Origin: Chrysochromulina tobinii
Taxonomy: Eukaryota; Haptophyta; Prymnesiales; Chrysochromulinaceae
Direction: 5' to 3'
Length of the DNA stretch: 43,915 bases
NCBI GenBank assembly: GCA_001275005.1
Contig: JWZX01002646.1
Span: forward strand, 1-43,915
The first letter of the stretch is position 1, and the number at the start of each line of letters is the position of its first letter. The notes beneath the pieces are model-generated. The model did not search any database. It saw nothing but the letters and a program-made list of their open reading frames with translations, and had not been told where the DNA came from. This document shows positions 1 to 8,086 of the stretch, piece after piece. Made by a program: the position numbers and the translations under genes.

Positions 1-15
1 TGAGAGAAGAAATGA

Positions 16-87
16 CCCTAACCCTAACCCTAACCCTAACCCTAACCCTAACCCTAACCCTAACCCTAACCCTAACCCTAACCCTAA
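16..87. repeat. Telomeric repeat tract (CCCTAA)12
   Basis: Twelve perfect tandem CCCTAA units are directly visible, read with the C-rich strand at the left end, so the G-rich TTAGGG strand runs out toward the end as expected for a left chromosome end. Fifteen non-telomeric bases (1-15) lie outside the tract, probably a read or assembly artefact. A degenerate telomere-like stretch (ctaacccgaaccctaat) recurs near 198-214, which fits a subtelomeric junction. Confidence 0.95.
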
Positions 88-258
88 CTCTTAGGTATGT
101 CGGATGGCAACGGGAGGCGGGTGACGAGTGTGGGGAAGGAGTCGATCTTTTGCGGGGGAAAAAGGAAAGAAAACAGTAGTCCATACGCACCCTTACCTAA
201 CCCGAACCCTAATCTTAAGCGGCTCCCACACAGGTCCGAGGATGGACTACCTAAGCCT

Positions 259-3200
259 CTAGCTATCGTCAAGACTATGATTGCCCGGCATGCCTGGGGA
301 AATGTGAGCTCTATCAATCCCAAGGTATTTATCAACCAGATCCACGATCGTGTTCATGGAATCGGGCACTGTGAGCACTGTGCCAGAGTGCGGGATGGAG
401 TTCACCTTGCTGAGGTGCTCCTGCACACGATATATCATGAGCTCCGAGTCCTCGTCCGTAAACCTCGCCCACTGATCTTTGTGGCCGGGTACCTTATCCT
501 CAAATCGGATGGGTAGTACTGGGATACCCTTCTTGATGGCCGCGTTAATCTCTTTCAAACACGGCTTGGACTCGAAGAGTGCCACGGTCAACACGACGAT
601 CAGTACCTTGGCTTGCGCACGTCGCGAGTTCAGGCGGAGCATGAAGACTTCCCAATCGGTACCCGGTGGGACGTGCAGCCCGCTGAAGCATCGCACGCCG
701 CGCTCATGGAGGATCTTGAGGATCCCCGCCGCATAATACATGCCCGGTCCAGCACCATCGCAGTCCTGCCCAGAACGGCGACCCGACGCGTACGAGATCA
801 CCACTTCAGGATAGAAGTCATTGAATAACACGCCCTTCGGCAATAGCGCGAGCACTCGGCTCTTAACAACCTGCGTCATCTGCTCGGAGATCACATATGG
901 CACGGCGAATCGTTCCTCAGCATTCCAGCTCTCCAACGGTTGCGAGCGTACTGCGCCCCACTCTGGCTGCGCCGGCCGCGCGACTGGCAGCGCCCACCCC
1001 CACTGCTTAAAAAGGGGGGAAAAGGCTGTTGGCAGACGTTGCAGCTGGGCGACCGGCTCGAAGGCCAACTCGGCAGCGGGCCCCGGCTTGGCGCTCTCCG
1101 CCCTCTCAGCTGCAACCCTCTCAGCTGCGGCCTTCTCGGCCGACCAACTCCCAAGCTGGACGGTTGATTGGCGTGCAAAGTTGCGTGCACTGTCGACGAG
1201 CTGAGAAATCGGACTGGCAGCGGGCGTCGTAGCGGTGCACCGCGTTAGAGCTCCGCAGGGAATAAGCCATAGCGTTGAGCCTTGGTCATCCAAAAGAACC
1301 ATGCAATTTCCAGAGTCGTTTACGGTCTTGACGGTGCCCACACTTCCGTCATGAAAGGATAACGATCCCATCCCTGCTGCTTTGTACGCAGCTTCCCACC
1401 GAGTCTTGTCCAATGTACGGACACGGAGGCCAGCGTGACACTCTGCCTTTGTTAGCGCAGTGCCATCGGGCGCCATCACATTCTCCGCCCAGCTGAATAT
1501 TTGGTACTTAGTGCCGTTGAACCCGCCCAATGCAATGCACCACTCCTTGAGGTCATCGATCGTCTGTTTCTCCTCAATGCTCACTGAGCTCCATGACTCA
1601 TCTGTGAAGACTCGTACGCGCAAGAGGCGCGCTTGACTGTCAACGTGCAGCTCTGTGGGCTTGTTGAAGCAATCAAAGCGTCGCAGCACGCCGCCGCCCG
1701 TGCCTGTCGAGTTAATGCCGTACTTCCCTCTCTGATAGAGGTAATCTGGCCCCGCTTTCTGTCTGGGCACGAGCCCAAAGTCGAATGAACTGTTGCCCGT
1801 CACACGGAATCGGATGGTGACTGCTTTGTCCGCAAGCGCAGAGGGCGATGCGACCCATATTGGCCCGCTAGGAAAGCAAAGGTGCCCAGAGCTGCTGAAG
1901 CTGAAGCCACTTGCCGGAATTGCAAGGCGCGCGCGTACGTCCGACTCACTGAGCATCCCCACCTTCCCCACCACAGCCGAGACCCCACCAGCAGGAGCCG
2001 CCGGGACAACATCAACCAGATGCAACCAGAAGGTATTCGAGTCCGAAAATTCGACCTTGTATGGCATATCGTCATCGCCATCGTCCTCGATGAGGGTGCC
2101 CGTTTCGCCCGTTCGATAAGCACCGCCGACGACAAGCACGCTCTGCCCGACCTGTAGCCGAGAGCCGGTGGCGACTGCGGATGGCTGTGGGAAGAATTTG
2201 GACGCGCACGCGTGGCAGGCGTCAAAGTCGCAGTCGCTGCAGTAGTAGCTGTGTTCCCCACCGGAGCTCCTGCACACGTCGCAGATGTAACCCCGATCAC
2301 GGCGGTGAAACTTGAGGATGTGCTGATGCTGTGTCACTTTGACGGTGTCCGGGGCGAGGGTGAGACTCGAATAGTCGCGAGTGGTTTCACTCATTTGGCG
2401 CTTGCTAGCGTCCCAGCTGCCCAGAGGCACCGCCACGCACACGCCGTACTGTGAAAAGTTCCAGCCATTTTCTGCTGAGCCAATGCCTGCCTGGCAAATC
2501 TTCCAGTACGTGCCGTCATAGTAGATGGCTCCGGTGCCGCCCTCGCGCGTGTAGCATGGCCCTCCATTTCGCAGATGGCCTGGGATGAGATTGTACGTGC
2601 CCGAACAGTTGGCCCTTCTGTCGCCCGACTGAACACGGATGCGCACCTGGGTCGCCGTGGACACCGTCGTGCTGGCGGTAACCACCTCCATATCGGAGCT
2701 TTTGCCCGTCCAACCGGAGTGGTCGGGGAAATCAACCTTCAGGTCGCCGTCCGGATCGACGCGTTTGACGATCCCCACCTTGTCATGGGTGACGCCACCC
2801 CAGCCGTAGGTTGGATTCGACACGCTCCGCTTGACGTGCACGCGCGCGCCCACGCACAGCGTGCTGACGCCGGTGAGCTCCGGGGACAACGTCGAGGGCG
2901 CCTTGGTGCATTGTGCGCGCCCGGGCTTGGCACAGCACACGCCGCACAGCCCGCAGTGTGCACAGCCCCCCGGACCCGTCTGCGGCGACGGGCCGTACAT
3001 CCCGCATCCATGGCATTTCACGGAGCCACTCCAAGGCGTTTGCCTATGCGCCGATTGCTGCAGCGAGCCAACCTTTTGGAGCTCTCCCTCCTTGAACCAC
3101 CACTTATTGCCGTCACCGAACTCCACCTTGAACGGGCGACCCGTCTTGTCGTCTTCGAGTAGTCTGCCAGTCTGGCCCACGTACGAGCGCGTCGACGAGT

Positions 3201-3903
3201 CAGATGCGCTGAGCACAAGCACTGTGGCACCCACCTGCGGGCGCCCGCCCGCGCTGTCGTCGCCCACTCTGGCCACGGTGGGGCATGGCAACACGTCGCT
3301 GCCAGAGTACCCATCCTTGGTCCACTGGCCGCATGGCACCGAGCCGCTCGAGCCCTTTTTCGAGTAGTACCAGCCACCCGTATTGTCCGTATCGCTCATT
3401 CGCCACCCATACTGCCCCCCACCATAGTAGAGGATCGCTCTCCCGCCCTCTTTTGTGTACAGCGGCGCGCTGTTGTGCTGCCGCGTGTAGCTGTAGGTAC
3501 CATTGATGGTGCTCGCGCAAATGCCACCCGCGCCGCTCACGACGTACTCTCCCACGGTCGCCTCGATGAGGTCGGTGCCACCCGCTTTCTCCGTGCGATA
3601 CTTGTTGCTGCTGCCCTTATCCCACTTGACGCGAACCCACCCGTCAGAGTCGACTTCTGTGATGGTGCCCGCATTCCCCGCCCCGCCATCCTGGTCGCCC
3701 CACTTCCAGTCGGGGCCACGCCTGACGCGGGCGCCCGCGCTGAACGAACTTGCCGCCGCACGACGAAGCTCCATGCGGCGCTCGAGCTCTGCTTGATCCT
3801 CGATCTCGGCCTCCATCAGCGCCGCTGCGAGCGCGGCGTCCGAAACGTCGAACGGGTCCGAAACGTTGTCATCGTCGCTGTCGTCGTCTAAGAAATGCGG
3901 CAT
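259..3903 (-). CDS. Multidomain MIB/HERC2-like, ZZ zinc finger and C-terminal TIR domain protein
   Basis: This is an intronless ORF of 1214 residues with an ATG start at 3903 and TAG stop at 259-261, only 170 bp from the telomere repeats. Visible order: acidic N-terminus; MIB/HERC2-like module (about 55-115, GARVRRGPDWKWGDQDGG); a Gly/Tyr/Trp-rich module (118-210) repeated at 418-512; a KOW-like small barrel (222-278) repeated at 583-635; a Cys cluster (297-333); a second MIB-like module (349-408); a ZZ/DC1-type finger (about 528-566, CxxC pairs at 541/544, 555/558 and 563/566); an unassigned beta-rich part (640-800); a third MIB-like module (815-888); and a TIR domain (about 1032-1180). The TIR part shows VVISYAS, a GTDWE segment whose Glu1085 aligns with the catalytic Glu of NAD-cleaving TIRs, and SKPCLKE. 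MIB/HERC2 and ZZ modules usually bind partners. TIR domains signal by self-assembly or NAD hydrolysis. No RING or HECT domain is seen, so a ubiquitin ligase role is not supported. An intracellular signalling or defence role is inference. Confidence 0.85.
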   Translation of the reverse strand: MPHFLDDDSDDDNVSDPFDVSDAALAAALMEAEIEDQAELERRMELRRAAASSFSAGARVRRGPDWKWGDQDGGAGNAGTITEVDSDGWVRVKWDKGSSNKYRTEKAGGTDLIEATVGEYVVSGAGGICASTINGTYSYTRQHNSAPLYTKEGGRAILYYGGGQYGWRMSDTDNTGGWYYSKKGSSGSVPCGQWTKDGYSGSDVLPCPTVARVGDDSAGGRPQVGATVLVLSASDSSTRSYVGQTGRLLEDDKTGRPFKVEFGDGNKWWFKEGELQKVGSLQQSAHRQTPWSGSVKCHGCGMYGPSPQTGPGGCAHCGLCGVCCAKPGRAQCTKAPSTLSPELTGVSTLCVGARVHVKRSVSNPTYGWGGVTHDKVGIVKRVDPDGDLKVDFPDHSGWTGKSSDMEVVTASTTVSTATQVRIRVQSGDRRANCSGTYNLIPGHLRNGGPCYTREGGTGAIYYDGTYWKICQAGIGSAENGWNFSQYGVCVAVPLGSWDASKRQMSETTRDYSSLTLAPDTVKVTQHQHILKFHRRDRGYICDVCRSSGGEHSYYCSDCDFDACHACASKFFPQPSAVATGSRLQVGQSVLVVGGAYRTGETGTLIEDDGDDDMPYKVEFSDSNTFWLHLVDVVPAAPAGGVSAVVGKVGMLSESDVRARLAIPASGFSFSSSGHLCFPSGPIWVASPSALADKAVTIRFRVTGNSSFDFGLVPRQKAGPDYLYQRGKYGINSTGTGGGVLRRFDCFNKPTELHVDSQARLLRVRVFTDESWSSVSIEEKQTIDDLKEWCIALGGFNGTKYQIFSWAENVMAPDGTALTKAECHAGLRVRTLDKTRWEAAYKAAGMGSLSFHDGSVGTVKTVNDSGNCMVLLDDQGSTLWLIPCGALTRCTATTPAASPISQLVDSARNFARQSTVQLGSWSAEKAAAERVAAERAESAKPGPAAELAFEPVAQLQRLPTAFSPLFKQWGWALPVARPAQPEWGAVRSQPLESWNAEERFAVPYVISEQMTQVVKSRVLALLPKGVLFNDFYPEVVISYASGRRSGQDCDGAGPGMYYAAGILKILHERGVRCFSGLHVPPGTDWEVFMLRLNSRRAQAKVLIVVLTVALFESKPCLKEINAAIKKGIPVLPIRFEDKVPGHKDQWARFTDEDSELMIYRVQEHLSKVNSIPHSGTVLTVPDSMNTIVDLVDKYLGIDRAHISPGMPGNHSLDDS

Positions 3904-4605
3904 GCAGCCTGGATAGTGTGCTTCTTGGCAGCTTCCGCGATTGGTACGGCCGGCGTAGCTCGCTCGCTAATCCTCCTTGAAGTGCTCGACACTTTACGAG
4001 CGCGCTGAAGAATCTCGGGCCCAAGCAACATGAACTATCAGAGATATGGTGTGAAAGGGGGTGTGAATGTGGGAGTATGAGGAAAAAAGCCCAGAAAAAA
4101 ACGCCTCCACCGTCAAACACGCACCGCGCGTCGGCATCTTGCATCCACCTCTGACGTGTCCTGTGGTTGGCGCTTTCAGGCTAAGGTCTTCGGCCCGTGA
4201 CATGCCTCGCTGCTCCCCACACGGCACACGGACACGCGCACCAAGGGCGGGGGCTGGACACGCGTGCGTCTTGCCGCGCGGCGGGAAGCAGCGCCGGTCG
4301 CAAGTTCAGCGAGAATGTTCTTCACAAGTCGAGTCAAGTCTAAACATAAACAACCACTGACAAACATAGACTGAAGACTCCTTATTTGCTTGACTTCTTC
4401 ACACGGCTCTCCTGCTCGCTCCTTCCTCCTACTCGCTACTGTCGCTGCTCAGTCGCTCCGCTCCGCGCCGTCCTCGTTCGATCAGGCCCCGCTCGCCCCG
4501 GCGCACATCGGCCGCCCCTCTCCAAGCACTACGACCCCGAGCGCGCGAATCCCGGTGCAGGGCCCTCCCTCTCGCGCGACGGCCGTCACAGCTTGCTAAC
4601 GGCCT
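3904..4605. other. Intergenic region upstream of the TIR gene
   Basis: This region lies between the start of the TIR gene and the 3' end of the J-domain gene, both on the minus strand. It holds the TTCACA doublet listed separately (4050-4067) and C/T-rich stretches. The short ORFs here have no domain-like features and I see no gene. Confidence 0.6.
4050..4067 (-). promoter_or_regulatory. TTCACA doublet upstream of TIR gene
   Basis: On the minus strand two TTCACA copies (4062-4067 and 4050-4055) lie 147-164 bp upstream of the ATG at 3903. The same doublet is seen before three other genes in this window. Function as a core promoter element is inference. Confidence 0.35.
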
Positions 4606-6615
4606 TCACAGCTTGCCAACGACCGCGCCGACGATGGCCTGGCGGTGTCCCATCTTCTTGATATCCATCTCCTTGAGCGCGTCCATCAGCTCCTTTTCGC
4701 CGTCGCCGCGCGAGACGATCTCCTCGAGCAGCTCAATCGAGGTCATCTCCTCCTCGACAAAGCGCGAGATGTACATCTCTAGCCCGAGCTCGGTGAGCAT
4801 CGCGGACGAGTCTGCCCAACGCTCCGATGCGCGTGGCTTCTGAGTGCCGCGCGTGCCTCCGGCCACGGTCGGCAACGCGGCGCTCGCGCCAGCCGCACTC
4901 GCGCCCGCCGCCGCCGCCGCGCTGCCCGTCGCCGCCGGCGCCGGCATGGATTCACCGCCCGCCTCCTCGGCGAGCTTGCGTATGGCCGCCTGCAGCTCAA
5001 AGTACATGTCGTTGGCGGAGGCCTCGTCGCCGAATTGGAGAATGGTTCGCTCGCGGTACTTGCCGTAGGCGCTCTCGCCCCCCTTGTGCGACGAGAGCGC
5101 CTCGAGGAGCGTCGTCTGCGTCAACTCGGCGACGGAGAGTGTCCTGGTGATCAGATTGAGCTTCTCGTCGCGGACGAGCTGCGCGATGGCCTCGAGCATG
5201 GCCACATACGCCTCGGGTCCATTGTCAGCGACCCACAGGGGTAGGTTGAAGCCGTGGAGGGAGATCTGCTGGTACATGATGAGCGAAGGCGAGAGTTGCG
5301 GTACCTGGCCGTTGGCCATCGAGTGCACCACGAGCGTGCCGCTCGGACGCAGCGCGATGGCGAGCCGTCTGCCCGCCTCGCCCCCTAGGCCGTCCACAGC
5401 GAGCCTCGGCATCTCCGCGCCCAGATCTTTGAGAAAGGCGACGACGTTGGAGGTATCCTTGAGAACCATGGTGCCACCGAGCTTGAGGAGCATCTCCCTG
5501 ACGTGCTCGAAGGACGGGTCGTCGGGCACCAGGTTGATCGTCCGGATCTTGAGCAGCTTACAAAGCTGGATGAGGGCCTGGCCGACAGGCAGGTCGGCAC
5601 CGTTCTGGATGATCGTGTCGCCCGGCTTGACGTTGCCATAGTCCTCGAGCAGCCGGTACGCGGTGCAGAGCGAGCGCGAGCACGCATAGTGCGGCAGCGG
5701 CAGCAGCTGCGCGGGCACTCTCAGCAGCCGCGAGGAGTCACATACACACAGCGTGCCCCAGCACCCGATAGGCGCCTTGCGCGCGTCGGGCATGGCGAGG
5801 ACCCAGTCCTTCACCTCGAGGGCGTACTTGGAGAGGCTGGGCACATTCTGCGCGGTGGCGAGTACGATACCGACACCCTCGACACCTGCGACCGCCGGCA
5901 GCTCGACATCCTCCCACTTGTTGGCTGTACGATTGAAGGGCGCAAAGTCGTTGAGGATGGAGAGGGACGTCTGTGCGCGCAGCAGGTCCTCGTCGCTGAC
6001 GCACGCGGCGAGCATGTGGACGAGCACCTCGCCATGCGCGAGCTTCTCGGGCAGCCGGCGCGCCTTGTCCACGTATAGCACCTCCTCAGGCGGCCCATTC
6101 TTGTCGTAGACCACCGCCGTCGTGCTCAGCGGCGGCAAGTAGGTCGACGTGTCGTCCGACGCTTGCATGCCACCACGCTTGGAGCGCAGCAGGTCTTCGG
6201 CCGTGTAGAACCCCGTGTTGCCCAGGCCCTTTTGGTTCCGCAGCCACGCATCGAAGCCCGCCGAGTGCGACATGCTCGCGCCACCCTGTGTGAGCTGGCC
6301 CTTGGGGTCCTCCTTCTTGGCCACCTCCATGGCTGATGAGATGTTAACCGTCTTCCTAGGCGCGTAGGCGCTCGACGCCTCTGCAAACGACTCGCCAAAC
6401 TGCTTCGCGGCGCCTCCCTCGGCGGCGCGCGATTGGTCGTGCGCCGCGCGCCGCTGCGGATCCGAGAGAGTGTCGTACGCCTTTTGGATGGTCGCCCACG
6501 TTGCTGGGCTGCCGCCACGGTCAGGGTGGTGGAGCATGGCCTTCTCTTTGTACGCGTTGCGCACCTCTTCGGTCGTCGCCGTGCGCGCTACGCCGAGCAA
6601 GCCGTACGCGTCCAT
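4606..6615 (-). CDS. J-domain / mitochondrial-type enoyl reductase (MECR-like) / SAM domain fusion protein
   Basis: The predicted protein has 669 residues. I chose the ATG at 6613-6615 because the J domain begins there; the frame stays open to 6816 but the extra residues look like leader sequence. Residues 1-64 form a J domain with the HPD motif at 30-32, which normally stimulates Hsp70 ATPase. Residues about 160-540 match medium-chain reductases of the trans-2-enoyl-ACP/CoA reductase (MECR/Etr1) family: LPAVAGVEGVG, CTAYRLLEDY, PGDTIIQN, VGQALIQL and RTINLV align with human MECR. Where MECR has the GNYG segment with its catalytic Tyr, this protein reads AQTS, so the Tyr appears to be lost, and about 15 extra residues follow. 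A SAM domain occupies about 599-669, a likely oligomerisation module. I know of no family with this J-MECR-SAM order. It may be a scaffold or chaperone adaptor rather than an active reductase (inference). Confidence 0.85.
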   Translation of the reverse strand: MDAYGLLGVARTATTEEVRNAYKEKAMLHHPDRGGSPATWATIQKAYDTLSDPQRRAAHDQSRAAEGGAAKQFGESFAEASSAYAPRKTVNISSAMEVAKKEDPKGQLTQGGASMSHSAGFDAWLRNQKGLGNTGFYTAEDLLRSKRGGMQASDDTSTYLPPLSTTAVVYDKNGPPEEVLYVDKARRLPEKLAHGEVLVHMLAACVSDEDLLRAQTSLSILNDFAPFNRTANKWEDVELPAVAGVEGVGIVLATAQNVPSLSKYALEVKDWVLAMPDARKAPIGCWGTLCVCDSSRLLRVPAQLLPLPHYACSRSLCTAYRLLEDYGNVKPGDTIIQNGADLPVGQALIQLCKLLKIRTINLVPDDPSFEHVREMLLKLGGTMVLKDTSNVVAFLKDLGAEMPRLAVDGLGGEAGRRLAIALRPSGTLVVHSMANGQVPQLSPSLIMYQQISLHGFNLPLWVADNGPEAYVAMLEAIAQLVRDEKLNLITRTLSVAELTQTTLLEALSSHKGGESAYGKYRERTILQFGDEASANDMYFELQAAIRKLAEEAGGESMPAPAATGSAAAAAGASAAGASAALPTVAGGTRGTQKPRASERWADSSAMLTELGLEMYISRFVEEEMTSIELLEEIVSRGDGEKELMDALKEMDIKKMGHRQAIVGAVVGKL

Positions 6616-7310
6616 CGTTGCGCAGTCGGCACACGCCGTCGACGTCGACAGCTGCTCGATCGGGACCGCGACGGCCCAGGTGATCGATCGGCACAATGCA
6701 AACTTCTCATAAACTTCGTCAACTGCTCGACTCTCAATGTACAATGTACATGTACCGGTACCCTTCCGACAGGCGGCCAATTTGTCGCGGCCACACCCTT
6801 TCCAATGGTTTGTCAAGGGGGATGTTTGCCCGTAGACGGGTCTTGAGACGGGTTATGGGTTACCCCGGGCCCAGGGCCCGGGCCCCGGCGACGACCCGTG
6901 TGCCGTGCACTTCGGCTTCGACCTTCGTGACCCGTGTGGATGCATCTGTGCGCCCATATCAACGCTCTGAGAGACCGCATCCTTACATACACCCGACTAA
7001 CACCCGACTTCTCGCCCCGCTCCCGCGTCCCCCGGCTTCAAACGCGTGCTTTTTCAACCTTGTATTATGTTTACAACGTGTGTGGTGTGTCGCCACGTTT
7101 CGTCAGAGATCATCCTACTGTAGTTGGAAACTATTTTTGGTCAATCTGATGGTCCCGCACTCGGTATCGCTCGGGCTCGAGTCGACATTGAATTCCGGCG
7201 ACTCCCACATTCAACCCTTCCGCCCGACACAGCGCTGTATTCGACGCGTCTGCTAAGGTGGCGACAACCCCTCCCTCGGACCCTGGACCTACTGGCTGCG
7301 TGTGTGCCAC
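6616..7310. other. Intergenic region between J-MECR-SAM and TEX261-like genes
   Basis: This is the presumed promoter and 5' leader of the J-MECR-SAM gene together with the 3' flank of the TEX261-like gene. It contains a perfect GC-rich inverted repeat at 6864-6882. I see no convincing gene; short plus-strand ORFs lack recognisable features. Confidence 0.6.
6864..6882. repeat. Perfect 9-bp inverted repeat (GC-only hairpin)
   Basis: The arms cccgggccc and gggcccggg are separated by a single A at 6873. It lies about 250 bp upstream of the J-MECR-SAM start. It could extrude as a cruciform or be a protein-binding palindrome; no function can be assigned. Confidence 0.6.
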
Positions 7311-7802
7311 CTACCGCATGCGCCTGCTCGGCCCCAGGCCCTCAGGCAACGCATTTTCGTTGGCCGAGAGCGAGAGAAAGAAGCCAAAGGGCACCAGCCA
7401 CACGTTGAGTACAAAGAAGCATAGCACGTGCGTCGTTTGGTGGAAGTGCGACAGAAAGTGCTGAAGCCAGACCACGTGCGAGGCCACCAGCATGAGCGCA
7501 GATGCCAGGCACGCAGGAGAGAGGAGCTTCACGAACGGGAAGCTCTGGAGCAGCCAAAAGTAGCACCCGTGAGCCGCTAGGCCCACCCCGAGCGCCGCGA
7601 GCGGAAGGCTCTCGAAGCACGCGAAGAGCACGTGCACCACGAGCACAAGCATGGTACTGGCCGTGAGGATGCGGCGCGTGAGCACTGTGTGCTCCTCCAC
7701 CACCTCGCACAAGTAGTACAGGCCGCTCGCGAGGCACACGGCCACAAACAGCAGGAAGATGTAGCCGGCTACGTAGACGACGGCGTTGAACACAAGACCC
7801 AT
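7311..7802 (-). CDS. TEX261/Svp26 family ER-Golgi membrane protein
   Basis: The predicted protein has 163 residues from the ATG at 7800-7802, against roughly 195-230 for family members; a further in-frame Met lies 14 codons upstream. It has about four hydrophobic spans. Family hallmarks are clear: ASGLYYLCEVVEEHT near residue 25 (TEX261 has AAGLYYLAELIEEYT), FWLLQSFPFVKL in the middle, and LVPFGFFLSLSANENALP at the end (TEX261: IPFAFFVSLSAGENVLP). Svp26/TEX261 are COPII cargo adaptors that move type II membrane glycosyltransferases from ER to Golgi. The C-terminus is shorter than in animals, which may be real or may reflect a missed exon. The gene is divergent from the PP2C gene, with 284 bp between the ATGs. 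Confidence 0.9.
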   Translation of the reverse strand: MGLVFNAVVYVAGYIFLLFVAVCLASGLYYLCEVVEEHTVLTRRILTASTMLVLVVHVLFACFESLPLAALGVGLAAHGCYFWLLQSFPFVKLLSPACLASALMLVASHVVWLQHFLSHFHQTTHVLCFFVLNVWLVPFGFFLSLSANENALPEGLGPSRRMR

Positions 7803-8086
7803 GGCTCGCTCCCGCGGACTCGGCAGGGCCGTGCCGCGCCTCACACGCGTCCGCGAGGGTCAGTGGAGAGGCGCTTGACGGACAAGGCGGATGACGCGAA
7901 GGCCACGTCATCCGAAAATTTTCCTCCCGACCCAACACCAACCACACAGCCGCGCCTAATGCCAACCCACACATTTCCGCTTTGTCGCCTCAATCTCTTC
8001 TCACGCCTAGTATGGGTCTCTAACTTGGGGTGTCTTGGGCCGGTTCCCGGCAGCACCGCCCTCAACAGCAAGGGGAGCGCGGCGCC
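7803..8086. promoter_or_regulatory. Divergent promoter region, TEX261-like / PP2C
   Basis: These 284 bp separate the start codons of two divergent genes, so both promoters and 5' leaders must lie here. No TTCACA motif or clear TATA box is visible. The PP2C frame stays open upstream to a GTG at 8030, but there is no ATG before 8087. Confidence 0.5.
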
